From Rubrobacter aplysinae (lineage in GTDB: Bacteria; Actinomycetota; Rubrobacteria; Rubrobacterales; Rubrobacteraceae): a stretch of 64,000 bases of DNA. A model generated the notes under the pieces. That model ran no database searches, was not told the DNA's origin, and saw nothing but the letters and a program-made list of their open reading frames with translations. The DNA lies in assembly GCF_001029505.1 (NCBI RefSeq), contig NZ_LEKH01000003.1, positions 1-64,000 on the forward strand. The letters are read 5' to 3'. Positions 16,381-23,499 of this stretch are shown piece by piece; the first letter of the stretch is position 1; each line of letters opens with the position of its first letter. The translations under genes and the position numbers were made by a program.

Positions 16381-16798
16381 TCTCCAAAAGTGTCTCAGCC
16401 TGTTTCCTGTTGTGTGCTTTTTCCTTTATCTAAGGCGATTTTTCCTCGCGATGTTGCAGGCAGTTCCAGCTGGTGTGTACGGGTTAGAGTCAAATTAGAG
16501 TCAGATTTATCATGCTTCTCATTCTTGCGCCTGTGCTTGCACGCTTCACTACACTATTAGACACTTCGATTGTAAGTAAGACGTCGATCTTGAGTAGGAT
16601 ATTGTATGAGGCACGTTCTGGCACTTGACCATGTCGCAAATAGGAAACTTCCGCTAATCCCGACAGGGTAGAGTATAAGAAATGGACCGACCCTATAACC
16701 GTACACTTTGGTTTTAGTTGCCCGCTACGGAAGGCACGCTGAAACTTGCCTAGGCTGCTCGGGCATTTGTGAGATAAGTTCTAGATAGGAGTATTCGC
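16381..16798. other. Gap inside the left end of the element
   Basis: About 420 bp without a gene. It contains the paired motif tagagtcaaattagagtca at 16485-16503, repeated near the right end, and the promoter region of the 581-residue gene, whose TTG start has TAGGAG seven bases upstream. I see no RNA gene. Confidence 0.4.
16485..16503 (+). repeat. Candidate integrase arm site, left
   Basis: TAGAGTCAAA followed directly by TTAGAGTCA, two copies of TAGAGTCA with a 10-bp period. The same arrangement, in the same orientation, is at 29010-29028 near the other end. The left copy is 105 bases inside its attachment repeat. A 10-bp period (one helix turn) suits binding of a recombinase N-terminal domain. 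Confidence 0.5.
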
Positions 16799-18544
16799 TT
16801 GTCTGAAACTACGCTTGATAGGCCGGAGATCGTCACCTTCGATGTCCCATACTCAGCTTATGGTCAATTACGAAATGAAGGCTACAACGTTCAGCAAGCT
16901 AGTTTTGGTGCTCCATATGAGGTCCCTCAAAGTGATGGATTACTGCCAGTAATTCCGAACTCATTTCTTCCAGAGAACCTCATAGAACAGGACATTCTGC
17001 TGGTCGATTTAAACCCACAGGATTTCAGATCAAGTGCAGAGGGCGGGAAGGTTGTATCCGACGCAGAGTTAGATGTATGGGCATCGTGCTATCGAGGATT
17101 TATAGATCCTCGGCCAAGGGCTTGTGATTTTGCAGCCTCGCAGATGAATCGCGTACTTGAGGGTGGTGGTGCCTTAGTCATATTTGCGGCACCGTCTCTG
17201 CCTCAAAAGCAGTTTATCGGTCGAGGGCGTGGTTACTATCCCCTAGAGTCATACCAACTTCGCGAAAAGTCGCCTTATCCCCGAAACTGCTGGTCTTTCT
17301 CAAACATATCAACTACTTTAGAAGTTAAACCTAGTAAGGGACGAGACCTAATAATAAAGGACTCACAGAGAGATTCACTACAGTTTCTCTTGGAAAGATA
17401 TGCAGCCAAATCTCAATTTGAATGCACCATACAACCGCCCCCATCTCTTAAGGGGTATTGGCAAATTCTCGCAACTAACCGCTTTGATGAGTGCGTTGGC
17501 GCGATGATCCACGATGAGGAACATCCGGGTTTGATTCTTGTACTCCCGCAAGTTGGCGATAAGTCCGGCTTTCTATCCGAGCTAATGAAAGATGTACTTC
17601 TGGAACTGAAACCGAAGCTGTTCCCTGAGAGTGAAAAAGGTAGGTGGCTAGAGCATCCCGAGTATGAGGCTATTGTCATTAGCAAGCTCAAAAGGGAGAT
17701 AGAGCAAGTCCAAAGAGAAGCCGAAAATAGGATAGAGAAATTATGGGAGCAGGTAGATACCGAAAGAGACAAAGTACAGCATCACTATGATTTACTTACC
17801 GAGACAGGGGATTCGCTAGTTACATCAGTTAAAAAGTGTCTAGAGGAGCTCGGTTTCGAGCAGGTCGTCGATGTAGACGAGAACGTTGACGCCACCGAGA
17901 GCGAACGACGGGAGGATCTTCAGATCCTCGATGAGGAGCCCTTCTTGATTGCAGAGGTTAAGGGCATAGCCGGTATTCCTAGAGACGAAGATGCTCTAGC
18001 GGTTGGTAAATACCTTGTCCCCCGTTTAAAGCAGTGGAAGCCTAAAGATGTTCAAGGGCTATCTGTAATCAATCATCAGAGGAACATTCCAGCACTTGAT
18101 CGTGAGTTCCCTTTCCGGGATTTGGTGGAAGATAACGCTAGAGATCAGAGCATTGGGTTGCTTTCTACATGGGAACTATTCAAGCTACTACGAGGTTTCC
18201 ACATGTGGGGATGGGACAAGAAAAGTCTGAAGCCCTTGTTCTATAGAACAGGGATTATCGAGGGAATACCCGAGCACTATGCGCATGTCGGTACTGTGGA
18301 ACGGTATATGGAGAAAGAGGGAAAGCGTATTGTGGGTATTAGGATAAAGGCAGAATTAAATCGTACAGATCGTATAGCTTTTGCTCTTCCTACTGAGTTC
18401 TACGAGCAGGACATTCAGTCGCTCCAAATACAAAACAGGGATATAGAGACGGCTACAGCAGATGATATTGTAGGCACCATCACTGAGTTAACCAGGGAAC
18501 AGGCGAAGGAGGGGTTAAGGATATTCAAAGTGCGTGGGTCGTAG
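16799..18544 (+). CDS. Unrecognised 581-residue protein: coiled coil, probable PD-(D/E)XK nuclease, translation-factor-like barrel
   Basis: I cannot assign this protein to a known family. Residues 1-250 form an alpha/beta region (LIEQDILLVDLNPQDF, GGALVIFAAPSL). About 295-340 is a charged heptad-like helix (KLKREIEQVQREAENRIEKL), probably a coiled coil. About 350-470 fits a restriction-endonuclease core: CLEELGFEQVV, then Asp373 (EDLQIL) and Glu386-Val-Lys388 (FLIAEVKG), with a basic stretch after. About 495-570 resembles domain 2 of translation GTPases and the U32-peptidase barrel (GTVERYMEKEGKR, NRTDRIAFALP, YEQDIQSLQIQNRDIETATA). The TTG start has TAGGAG upstream. It is monocistronic and AT-rich, next to the left attachment repeat. 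The location and nuclease core suggest DNA defence; this is inference. Confidence 0.85.
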   Translation: MSETTLDRPEIVTFDVPYSAYGQLRNEGYNVQQASFGAPYEVPQSDGLLPVIPNSFLPENLIEQDILLVDLNPQDFRSSAEGGKVVSDAELDVWASCYRGFIDPRPRACDFAASQMNRVLEGGGALVIFAAPSLPQKQFIGRGRGYYPLESYQLREKSPYPRNCWSFSNISTTLEVKPSKGRDLIIKDSQRDSLQFLLERYAAKSQFECTIQPPPSLKGYWQILATNRFDECVGAMIHDEEHPGLILVLPQVGDKSGFLSELMKDVLLELKPKLFPESEKGRWLEHPEYEAIVISKLKREIEQVQREAENRIEKLWEQVDTERDKVQHHYDLLTETGDSLVTSVKKCLEELGFEQVVDVDENVDATESERREDLQILDEEPFLIAEVKGIAGIPRDEDALAVGKYLVPRLKQWKPKDVQGLSVINHQRNIPALDREFPFRDLVEDNARDQSIGLLSTWELFKLLRGFHMWGWDKKSLKPLFYRTGIIEGIPEHYAHVGTVERYMEKEGKRIVGIRIKAELNRTDRIAFALPTEFYEQDIQSLQIQNRDIETATADDIVGTITELTREQAKEGLRIFKVRGS

Positions 18545-18646
18545 TTCTTCTACTAACTTAATAAGCTTCTTTGTTTCAAACGGTTTCTAGTAGACTGCCA
18601 CCTATCTACGGTGACGGTCTAATATGCACTCGCTAGGCCTAGTGGG

Positions 18647-19735
18647 CTATCCGTTTATCTTAAACCTTTCCGCTAGCCGATCGAGAGTGAACCGGTTACG
18701 TAGCTTACAGGCCGAATGCTGGCTCGCAAACATGCCTTTTTCCCACACTGCGTCCCCCACGGGTACAGTTGTCTCCCACTCTACGCGAACCGCATACTCT
18801 GAGAGATTTGGATCGTCAGCGTCTTCTCCCATTTGATCTGCTCTATGTGGAGCTTCTAGTATTGACAGTATTTTACCGTCTACCTCTACGGTAAAGTCTC
18901 TTATCGGAACTACTTCTTCAATAACAGTGCCGATCCCCACATAACCTTTGCCCGGGACGTTAACGGATACGCGAGCCCCGGGAAAGAGATTCCCAAGCGT
19001 TGCACTATACCAGCGCCCGCCTCCAGCAGATACAAACCCGTAACTCCGGCAGTCCTCCCAGTTTCTACGATGATCTTCCCCTAGAGAAACGTAGAAGTCC
19101 CTACCGTTCCACGGTTCCTTGCTGGATTTGGTAGGTGCTACAAGGCTAGCTTGTGACTCAGCCTGATTAGGATCTATGAGCCACGTGCGAGCTAGGTACT
19201 CGCTTTCACCATCTTTGAAATATCTGAAAAACACGCCATTGATAGGCACACCATAGTTGGTGGACAAGTAATCTATGATTCGCTCCGTGCTGCTGTCCAA
19301 CTCGGAAGCAACTATCAGGAGTCTGTGGCTCTCATTAAGGCGTTCGGGGAGTTCCTCTGTGTCAAACTGCTCGGAAAAAGCCTGCTCGAATGGCTTACCA
19401 GAGTGTTGCTCCGTGTAGATGTCAGTTATCCGCTCATACGTAAGACCCTGTACCCAAGAGGCGTAGTCGAGGACCTGAGCTGCTACCTCTCGCGGCGTCA
19501 TATTCCTCTTTAACTCTATAACGGTTACATCACCGTCACCATCAATCGCGAGTAGATCTATTCTGCCGCCATGATCGGTTTGCACCTGACTGCCTATGAG
19601 CATCAGCGTGGGGTCTAGTATTCCGATGTCGCTCTTGAGTATGTCCTCCAACCGGGATTCGGCTTCTATGGAAGTAAAGCGCAACCTTTCGGGCTCACCA
19701 TTGTTTACCCTCCATACTCCAACCTCTACCGGCAT
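18647..19735 (-). CDS. NucS/DUF91-type endonuclease domain protein
   Basis: 362 residues. The nuclease core lies at about 25-95 and has the PD-(D/E)XK residues Asp60 (GGRIDLLAI), Glu74 and Lys76 (VTVIELKR), followed by the helix EVAAQVLDYASWV. This pattern is that of the NucS/DUF91 and RecB-like families, which cut structured or mismatched DNA. The rest (200-362) has two small domains, one ending in WNGRDFYVSLGED and one beta-rich (GARVSVNVPGKGYVGIGTVIEE); I cannot name them. The start has GAAGGAAG upstream. It is convergent with the 581-residue gene. A defence or DNA-repair role is inferred from its place in the element. Confidence 0.85.
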   Translation of the reverse strand: MPVEVGVWRVNNGEPERLRFTSIEAESRLEDILKSDIGILDPTLMLIGSQVQTDHGGRIDLLAIDGDGDVTVIELKRNMTPREVAAQVLDYASWVQGLTYERITDIYTEQHSGKPFEQAFSEQFDTEELPERLNESHRLLIVASELDSSTERIIDYLSTNYGVPINGVFFRYFKDGESEYLARTWLIDPNQAESQASLVAPTKSSKEPWNGRDFYVSLGEDHRRNWEDCRSYGFVSAGGGRWYSATLGNLFPGARVSVNVPGKGYVGIGTVIEEVVPIRDFTVEVDGKILSILEAPHRADQMGEDADDPNLSEYAVRVEWETTVPVGDAVWEKGMFASQHSACKLRNRFTLDRLAERFKING

Positions 19736-19823
19736 GGAAGCTTCCTTCTCACTGGATTAAAGACTCTCCTCTTACTCAATCGTAGTGTACTCTGTACATG
19801 CTATTGTCGTGTCGTTAATCAGG

Positions 19824-20816
19824 CTAGACGCTAGGCAGCTTATTCCGGAGACCGTGAACGTCGGGTAGTTTTTCTAGCGGCTTAATTATCGCCTTGAATG
19901 CCGCTTTGTACGCTTTCTCAAACTCCCTTCTCCTGCTAAATGTTTCGTCGGGATGTCTCTCATTCCAGAGCTTTCTCAACTCATTCAGGTCGGGGAGCGT
20001 ATCCTCTTGCAGTACATTATTGAGTACCGTACGCAGCACCCTCACTCCTTTGGGTTGCGTCGCACCGGAACGTCCTGATCGTTGCCGTAACTCTCGGTAA
20101 AAGTCGCTCACGGTTTTGGCGGACACGTAAGGCGAGGTGTAGATACTGATAGTGTCCAAACTACGCTTACCCGTAATAGCCGGGATGAGGGAATGCTCCC
20201 CAGTGAGTATGAAATGAATGGCTTCAGCCTCGTGCCAGCCGTACTCTCCTGCAAGCAACGAGCCTACAGACTTTAACCTCCTGAAGTTGGAGCCTTGAGA
20301 CACCGTAACCGTTGCTATACGGCCCTCTGCATCTAGATATTCGAGGTCGATTCCCTCAGAGGTCGCGTTCGTTGCCAGTAGCTCTCGGGCTTCCTCCGGG
20401 GAGAGGAGCGAGTTTGGCAAAAGCCTTTCTCTTAAAAGCCGGACTTGAGGACGCCAAGTAGCAGCAAGTGCGTAATACTCGCTCACCGCATACATGCACT
20501 CCAACTCGTAGTCGGTTAGATCCGCTTCTGGTGACCGTACTTCCTCTCCCCGTTGTGGTCCCGGAGGCAGAGTAACGCGTTCGCTGCTTCGGGCAAGGTT
20601 CCTCTGCGCCACCTTGATCTTCTCAAAATCCGCCACAAGGTCTTCATAGTGGTAAGCCTCACGTTCGTACTCGTCCAAAACACCCAGTTCCCGTAGCGTT
20701 TCCATGCCCGCGTCGAAGTCTGGTAACGCTCCAACATCTGTCCGCAACCTTTCCCGCAGACGATCTTCTGATGTGACTTCTGACCTATCCATAAAGCCAC
20801 ACGGTATCACATCCAT
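19824..20816 (-). CDS. Hypothetical protein, about 330 residues
   Basis: The frame stays open to 21026, but the upper part overlaps the well-supported gene at 20853 on the other strand, so I start at the ATG at 20816; ATG 20792 is also possible. Neither has a clear ribosome binding site. I do not recognise the protein. It is soluble and rich in charged helices; the middle has a beta-rich piece (GIDLEYLDAEGRIATVTVS), then ERL-type helices and a basic C-terminus (KLWNERHPDETFSRRREFEK). It is divergent from the excisionase-like operon, as regulators in integrative elements often are, but no helix-turn-helix is obvious. Confidence 0.65.
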   Translation of the reverse strand: MDVIPCGFMDRSEVTSEDRLRERLRTDVGALPDFDAGMETLRELGVLDEYEREAYHYEDLVADFEKIKVAQRNLARSSERVTLPPGPQRGEEVRSPEADLTDYELECMYAVSEYYALAATWRPQVRLLRERLLPNSLLSPEEARELLATNATSEGIDLEYLDAEGRIATVTVSQGSNFRRLKSVGSLLAGEYGWHEAEAIHFILTGEHSLIPAITGKRSLDTISIYTSPYVSAKTVSDFYRELRQRSGRSGATQPKGVRVLRTVLNNVLQEDTLPDLNELRKLWNERHPDETFSRRREFEKAYKAAFKAIIKPLEKLPDVHGLRNKLPSV

Positions 20817-20852
20817 GTAGTTCAGGAACGGCAGGCGAACAGAGGAGAAAAG

Positions 20853-21110
20853 ATGAACGAGAAGATCGAACCTACATGGCTCACCTATGAGGAGGCGGGC
20901 CGCCTCGTAGGTTTGGGACGCACGACACTGTGGCGGCTGGCCCGGAACGGCGACATCAAGACCGCTCGTGTGGGGCGTGCCGTCCGGATCGAGAGGCAGA
21001 GCTTGGAAGCGTATTTGAGGCTCCAAGCCCGAGACTTTGAGGTCGATAACCAGAAGGCTCGGTCACTAATCGAGCGCGAGGGAGTACGGAGGTATCCTGA
21101 TGGAGCATAA
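20853..21110 (+). CDS. Excisionase-like helix-turn-helix protein
   Basis: 85 residues with a MerR/excisionase-type winged helix: WLTYEEAGRLVGLGRTTLWRLARNGDIKTARVGRAVRIERQSLEAYL-type order, in which the LGRTTLWRLARNG turn and the VGRAVRI wing are standard for this family. These proteins bend attachment-site DNA to direct excision, or act as small regulators. AGAGGAG lies six bases before the ATG. It is the first gene of a tightly coupled set: its last codons overlap the next gene (21100). Confidence 0.88.
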   Translation: MNEKIEPTWLTYEEAGRLVGLGRTTLWRLARNGDIKTARVGRAVRIERQSLEAYLRLQARDFEVDNQKARSLIEREGVRRYPDGA

Positions 21111-21288
21111 GGCCGAAACCACACTTTTGAGCGTGGTGGCAATCTTCGATCTTCGCCAGCAAGACGCCGTAAGGCGTTTACACAGTGAGCGGTCTGGGTG
21201 GCGTGGATACGCCGAGATAGAGATGCTCGACCAAAACCATGCTGCTCTCATTATGCGTCCCGGCGGGGCGGCGAGGAGGTGTGTATGA
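21100..21288 (+). CDS. Small hypothetical protein, 62 residues
   Basis: The start overlaps the end of the excisionase-like gene by 11 bp and the stop overlaps the start of the ATPase gene (ATGA), so it is translated as part of a coupled operon. GGAGG lies eight bases before the ATG. The product (VVAIFDLRQQDAVRRLHSER near the middle) has no motif that I recognise. Its size and position suit an element-specific regulator or replication accessory, but this is only context. Confidence 0.65.
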   Translation: MEHKAETTLLSVVAIFDLRQQDAVRRLHSERSGWRGYAEIEMLDQNHAALIMRPGGAARRCV

Positions 21289-22271
21289 GCCCCTACGATA
21301 GCTTCCAAAACGCTTACGAGAGCACGCACAGCGGGGCGGCGACATTTAGTGCGGTGGGACTCATGGCCATGGATCTCCCCCCTGTGCAATGGTGCGTGCC
21401 GGGTCTGTTGCCAGAAGGGGTAACGATACTAGCTGGCAAGCCGAAGCTAGGTAAGTCGTGGCTATCCCTCAACCTCGCGCTCGCCGTCGCCTCTGGTGGA
21501 CTGGCTCTAGGAGCACGGCAGGTAGAGCGCGGTGAGTGTCTGTATATGGCCCTTGAGGATAACCAACGGCGGCTACAGAAGCGGCTCTCTAAACTCCTAG
21601 GTGGTGACGATCCGCCGGGGGGCCTACATATGGCTACATCGTGGAGAACGATGGACGATGGCGGCGCGGAAGACCTCGATAACTGGCTGCAGGACCATCC
21701 TCAGTGTCGGCTCGTGGTCGTAGACGTACTGCAGAAGGTTAGACCTCACGCTGCGGCCAGTCAGGCTGTCTACGCGAGCGACTATCGCGCTCTACAAGCC
21801 CTGCACGAAGCCGCTGCGAAGCATAGCGTGGCAGCACTGGTGGTCCACCATCTCCGAAAGGCCGAGGCCAATGATCCGCTAGACGAGATCAGCGGCTCCA
21901 CCGGACTCTCAGGCGCGGCAGACGGCATGCTTGTATTGAAGCGTGACCGTGGTCGTAGTGAGGCTTACCTACACGTGGACGGGCGAGACATAGAGGAACC
22001 TGCCGAGCACGCCCTGATGTGGGACTCCGAAAGCTGTAGTTGGACACTCGCCGGAGATGCTGAAGAGTTCCGCATTAGCCGGGAGCGAACCGAGATTCTC
22101 CGAGTATTGGAGGAATCTCCCGCAGGCATGACGCCTACTGAGATCGCTGACGCTTCAGATAGAAATCCAAACTCCACGAAGAAGCTCGTCTGGAACATGA
22201 GCCGCGATGGTCAAATTACTTCGGATAGCGGACGGTACTATCCGGTAACCCGTAACCTTGGTAACCCGTAA
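21285..22271 (+). CDS. AAA ATPase (RepA/RecA-like), 5' part of a frameshifted gene
   Basis: From the ATG at 21285 (GAGGAGG upstream, ATGA overlap with the previous stop) the first 320 codons encode an AAA_25/RepA-like ATPase: Walker A GKPKLGKSW near 50, Walker B LVVVDVLQKV near 150, VHHLRKAEANDPLDEISGST, which are sensor-like residues, and a winged-helix end (TPTEIADASDRNPNSTKKL). Such ATPases act as replicative-helicase loaders or hexameric helicases in plasmids and integrative elements. The frame ends early at 22271 because of a 16-bp tandem duplication at 22245-22276; the following segment is listed separately. Confidence 0.85.
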   Translation: MSPYDSFQNAYESTHSGAATFSAVGLMAMDLPPVQWCVPGLLPEGVTILAGKPKLGKSWLSLNLALAVASGGLALGARQVERGECLYMALEDNQRRLQKRLSKLLGGDDPPGGLHMATSWRTMDDGGAEDLDNWLQDHPQCRLVVVDVLQKVRPHAAASQAVYASDYRALQALHEAAAKHSVAALVVHHLRKAEANDPLDEISGSTGLSGAADGMLVLKRDRGRSEAYLHVDGRDIEEPAEHALMWDSESCSWTLAGDAEEFRISRERTEILRVLEESPAGMTPTEIADASDRNPNSTKKLVWNMSRDGQITSDSGRYYPVTRNLGNP

Positions 22272-22284
22272 CCTTGGTAACCCG
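22245..22284 (+). repeat. 16-bp tandem duplication that breaks the ATPase frame
   Basis: gtaacccgtaaccttg occurs at 22245-22260 and again at 22261-22276, followed by a partial third copy (gtaacccg, 22277-22284). Sixteen is not a multiple of three. Removing one copy joins the ATPase frame to the frame of 22258-22533 without a stop. Confidence 0.9.
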
Positions 22285-22533
22285 GTAACCGAGCTACGGG
22301 AGCCAGTTAACGCTGAGCCAGAACCCGGTAACTCTAGTGGTAACGCTCAAAATCCGAGCGAGGACAGGGTTAGCGGCACTCCGAGTTACTCGGTTACCGA
22401 AGTTACCAGTTACCCTGACAATAGCACCGCCGACCACGGGAGACGGCTGACCGCAGACGAAGTTGCTCGCGTCCAGCGCCGCATACGGGAGGGTATAGAA
22501 CCTTCCCTTGCCCGGCGTGAGGTTCTAGGGTAA
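22258..22533 (+). CDS. C-terminal tail of the AAA ATPase, out of frame
   Basis: Residues after the duplication read VTELREPVNAEPEPGNSSGN, then a serine- and threonine-rich linker and a last helix pair (RRLTADEVARVQRRIREG and EPSLARREVLG). Similar tails with an L-T-x-E-E-x-x-R-V-x-R-L pattern end the ATPases of related actinomycete elements, so this is most likely not a separate gene but the end of the preceding one. If one 16-bp copy is removed, the joined product has 410 residues. It has no clear ribosome binding site of its own. Confidence 0.6.
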   Translation: MVTRNLGNPVTELREPVNAEPEPGNSSGNAQNPSEDRVSGTPSYSVTEVTSYPDNSTADHGRRLTADEVARVQRRIREGIEPSLARREVLG

Positions 22534-22723
22534 GGGAGTTTATATGAGGGTTCGAGAAACCCTTTATCTAACCTTTGCCTACCCTTTATCTAACGGTTGC
22601 CAATGATTTATACGAATGGGCATGGGTGAAAGGGCAATCGCGTAGAGTTCGGCCCCTCCTCTTGTATGTTTCAAATGTCCGGTTAAATATGAAAAACGTC
22701 ACGCGCATTTCGGAGGTGTGGGT

Positions 22724-22768
22724 ATGGCTTCTATAGGCCAATATACTCACGTCCAAATCCCCGAATAG
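22724..22768 (+). CDS. Very short open frame, 14 codons, possible leader or start of a lost gene
   Basis: GGAGGTG lies five bases before an ATG that opens MASIGQYTHVQIPE and then stops. The ribosome binding site is as strong as any in the element. It could be a leader peptide, or the surviving start of a decayed gene; there is no downstream homology to decide. Confidence 0.25.
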   Translation: MASIGQYTHVQIPE

Positions 22769-22847
22769 TGGTAGTAGTATGGACTAAAAGCTCCAGTACA
22801 GCCTGAGATTTCAGCTGATACGCGAGATTTTCGAGCCCTATCTAATG

Positions 22848-22875
22848 TTGCAAATGTACGATTATGTGCTAGAAT
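22848..22875 (+). promoter_or_regulatory. Candidate promoter for the gene at 22947
   Basis: TTGCAA (22848-22853), a 16-base spacer and TAGAAT (22870-22875), about 70 bases before the GTG start of the next gene. It is the best sigma-70-like match in this gap. Confidence 0.5.
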
Positions 22876-22946
22876 GTATTTAGTCACATAAAGATGGCCC
22901 CGGCGACGCGCCAACGTCCCGAGGCCCGGACCACAAGGGGGATCTT

Positions 22947-23153
22947 GTGATCGAGCAGAGTCTAGCGCGGGAGCCGCGCATCCAACAGGAACCGGTCGCT
23001 GAATACACCACCCACGAGCAAAGGCTTATCCGGGCCTACCTCGAAGGCGCGGAGAGTGGGATGGTGGAGGCTCGCGGGTACGGCCTCACCGAAGACGAGC
23101 GGCGCGACGCGGAGCGCCAAGCTCACGCTCTGTATGGCAAGGACGTTGATTAA
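22947..23153 (+). CDS. Small hypothetical protein, 68 residues
   Basis: A GTG start with AAGGGGGA upstream. The product is hydrophilic and helical (TTHEQRLIRAYLEGAESGMV, then LTEDERRDAERQAHALYG), without a motif that I can name. It is followed by a hairpin terminator and then a second helix-turn-helix gene. Its size and charge suit a small element-encoded regulator or inhibitor; the function is unknown. Confidence 0.65.
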   Translation: MIEQSLAREPRIQQEPVAEYTTHEQRLIRAYLEGAESGMVEARGYGLTEDERRDAERQAHALYGKDVD

Positions 23154-23168
23154 GAGAGTGGGGTATCC

Positions 23169-23195
23169 GGGCCGAAGGGTTACACCCTTCGGCCC
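23169..23195 (+). terminator. Hairpin terminator after the 68-residue gene
   Basis: GGGCCGAAGGG (23169-23179) pairs perfectly with CCCTTCGGCCC (23185-23195) around the loop TTACA. It lies 16 bases past the stop at 23153 and before the ribosome binding site of the next gene, so it would end or reduce transcription between the two. Confidence 0.65.
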
Positions 23196-23216
23196 TCCCC
23201 CGAGAAGGAGACAGAG

Positions 23217-23438
23217 GTGGCGATCAAGATCAGCGAGCTTGAGGAGCATTGGCTAACTGTGTCGCAGGCTGCGCACAGGCTGGGGATGACCCGCCAGCAG
23301 ACCTACAGGCTCACTCAAGATCAGAGACTGAGAGCCGCGCACGTGGGCCGGGATGCACCCGGCGGGCGCGGGGTTCTAGTTGTGGATTCCGCATCTGTCG
23401 AGAGGTACGCACGAGAGCAAGGCTTGTCCGCGACGTAG
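23217..23438 (+). CDS. Helix-turn-helix protein, possible excisionase
   Basis: 73 residues: WLTVSQAAHRLGMTRQQTYRL is a standard excisionase/MerR-type helix-turn-helix, followed by a wing-like AAHVGRDAPGGRGVLVV and SASVERYAREQG. The GTG start has GAAGGAG upstream. It lies 61 bp before the integrase, the usual place for a recombination directionality factor, so this may be the true xis and the 20853 gene a regulator, or the reverse. Confidence 0.82.
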   Translation: MAIKISELEEHWLTVSQAAHRLGMTRQQTYRLTQDQRLRAAHVGRDAPGGRGVLVVDSASVERYAREQGLSAT

Positions 23439-23499
23439 TTGGGCGTTGAGTCTCCTAGTCGGCTTCTGTAGAGGGCAGTTATCTTAAGAGGAGAGCAGC

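Larger units (their letters stand above)
22534..22946. other. Gap between the ATPase and the small gene at 22947
   Basis: About 410 bp. It contains accctttatctaac twice (around 22559-22572 and 22581-22594), a 14-codon open frame with a strong ribosome binding site (22724), and a promoter candidate at 22848. After the promoter, a GC-rich leader (22893-22936) can form a GGCC-based hairpin. It may hold an origin, or operator sites for the element, but I see no clear iteron set. Confidence 0.4.

Noticed and set aside
20817-21026. Longer start for the 330-residue gene of the element
   Set aside because: It would overlap the excisionase-like gene on the opposite strand, which has a good ribosome binding site and a clear fold.
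22559-22594. CRISPR or iteron array in the element gap
   Set aside because: Only two copies of a 14-base sequence, with no spacer pattern. No CRISPR array or cas gene is seen anywhere in the window.
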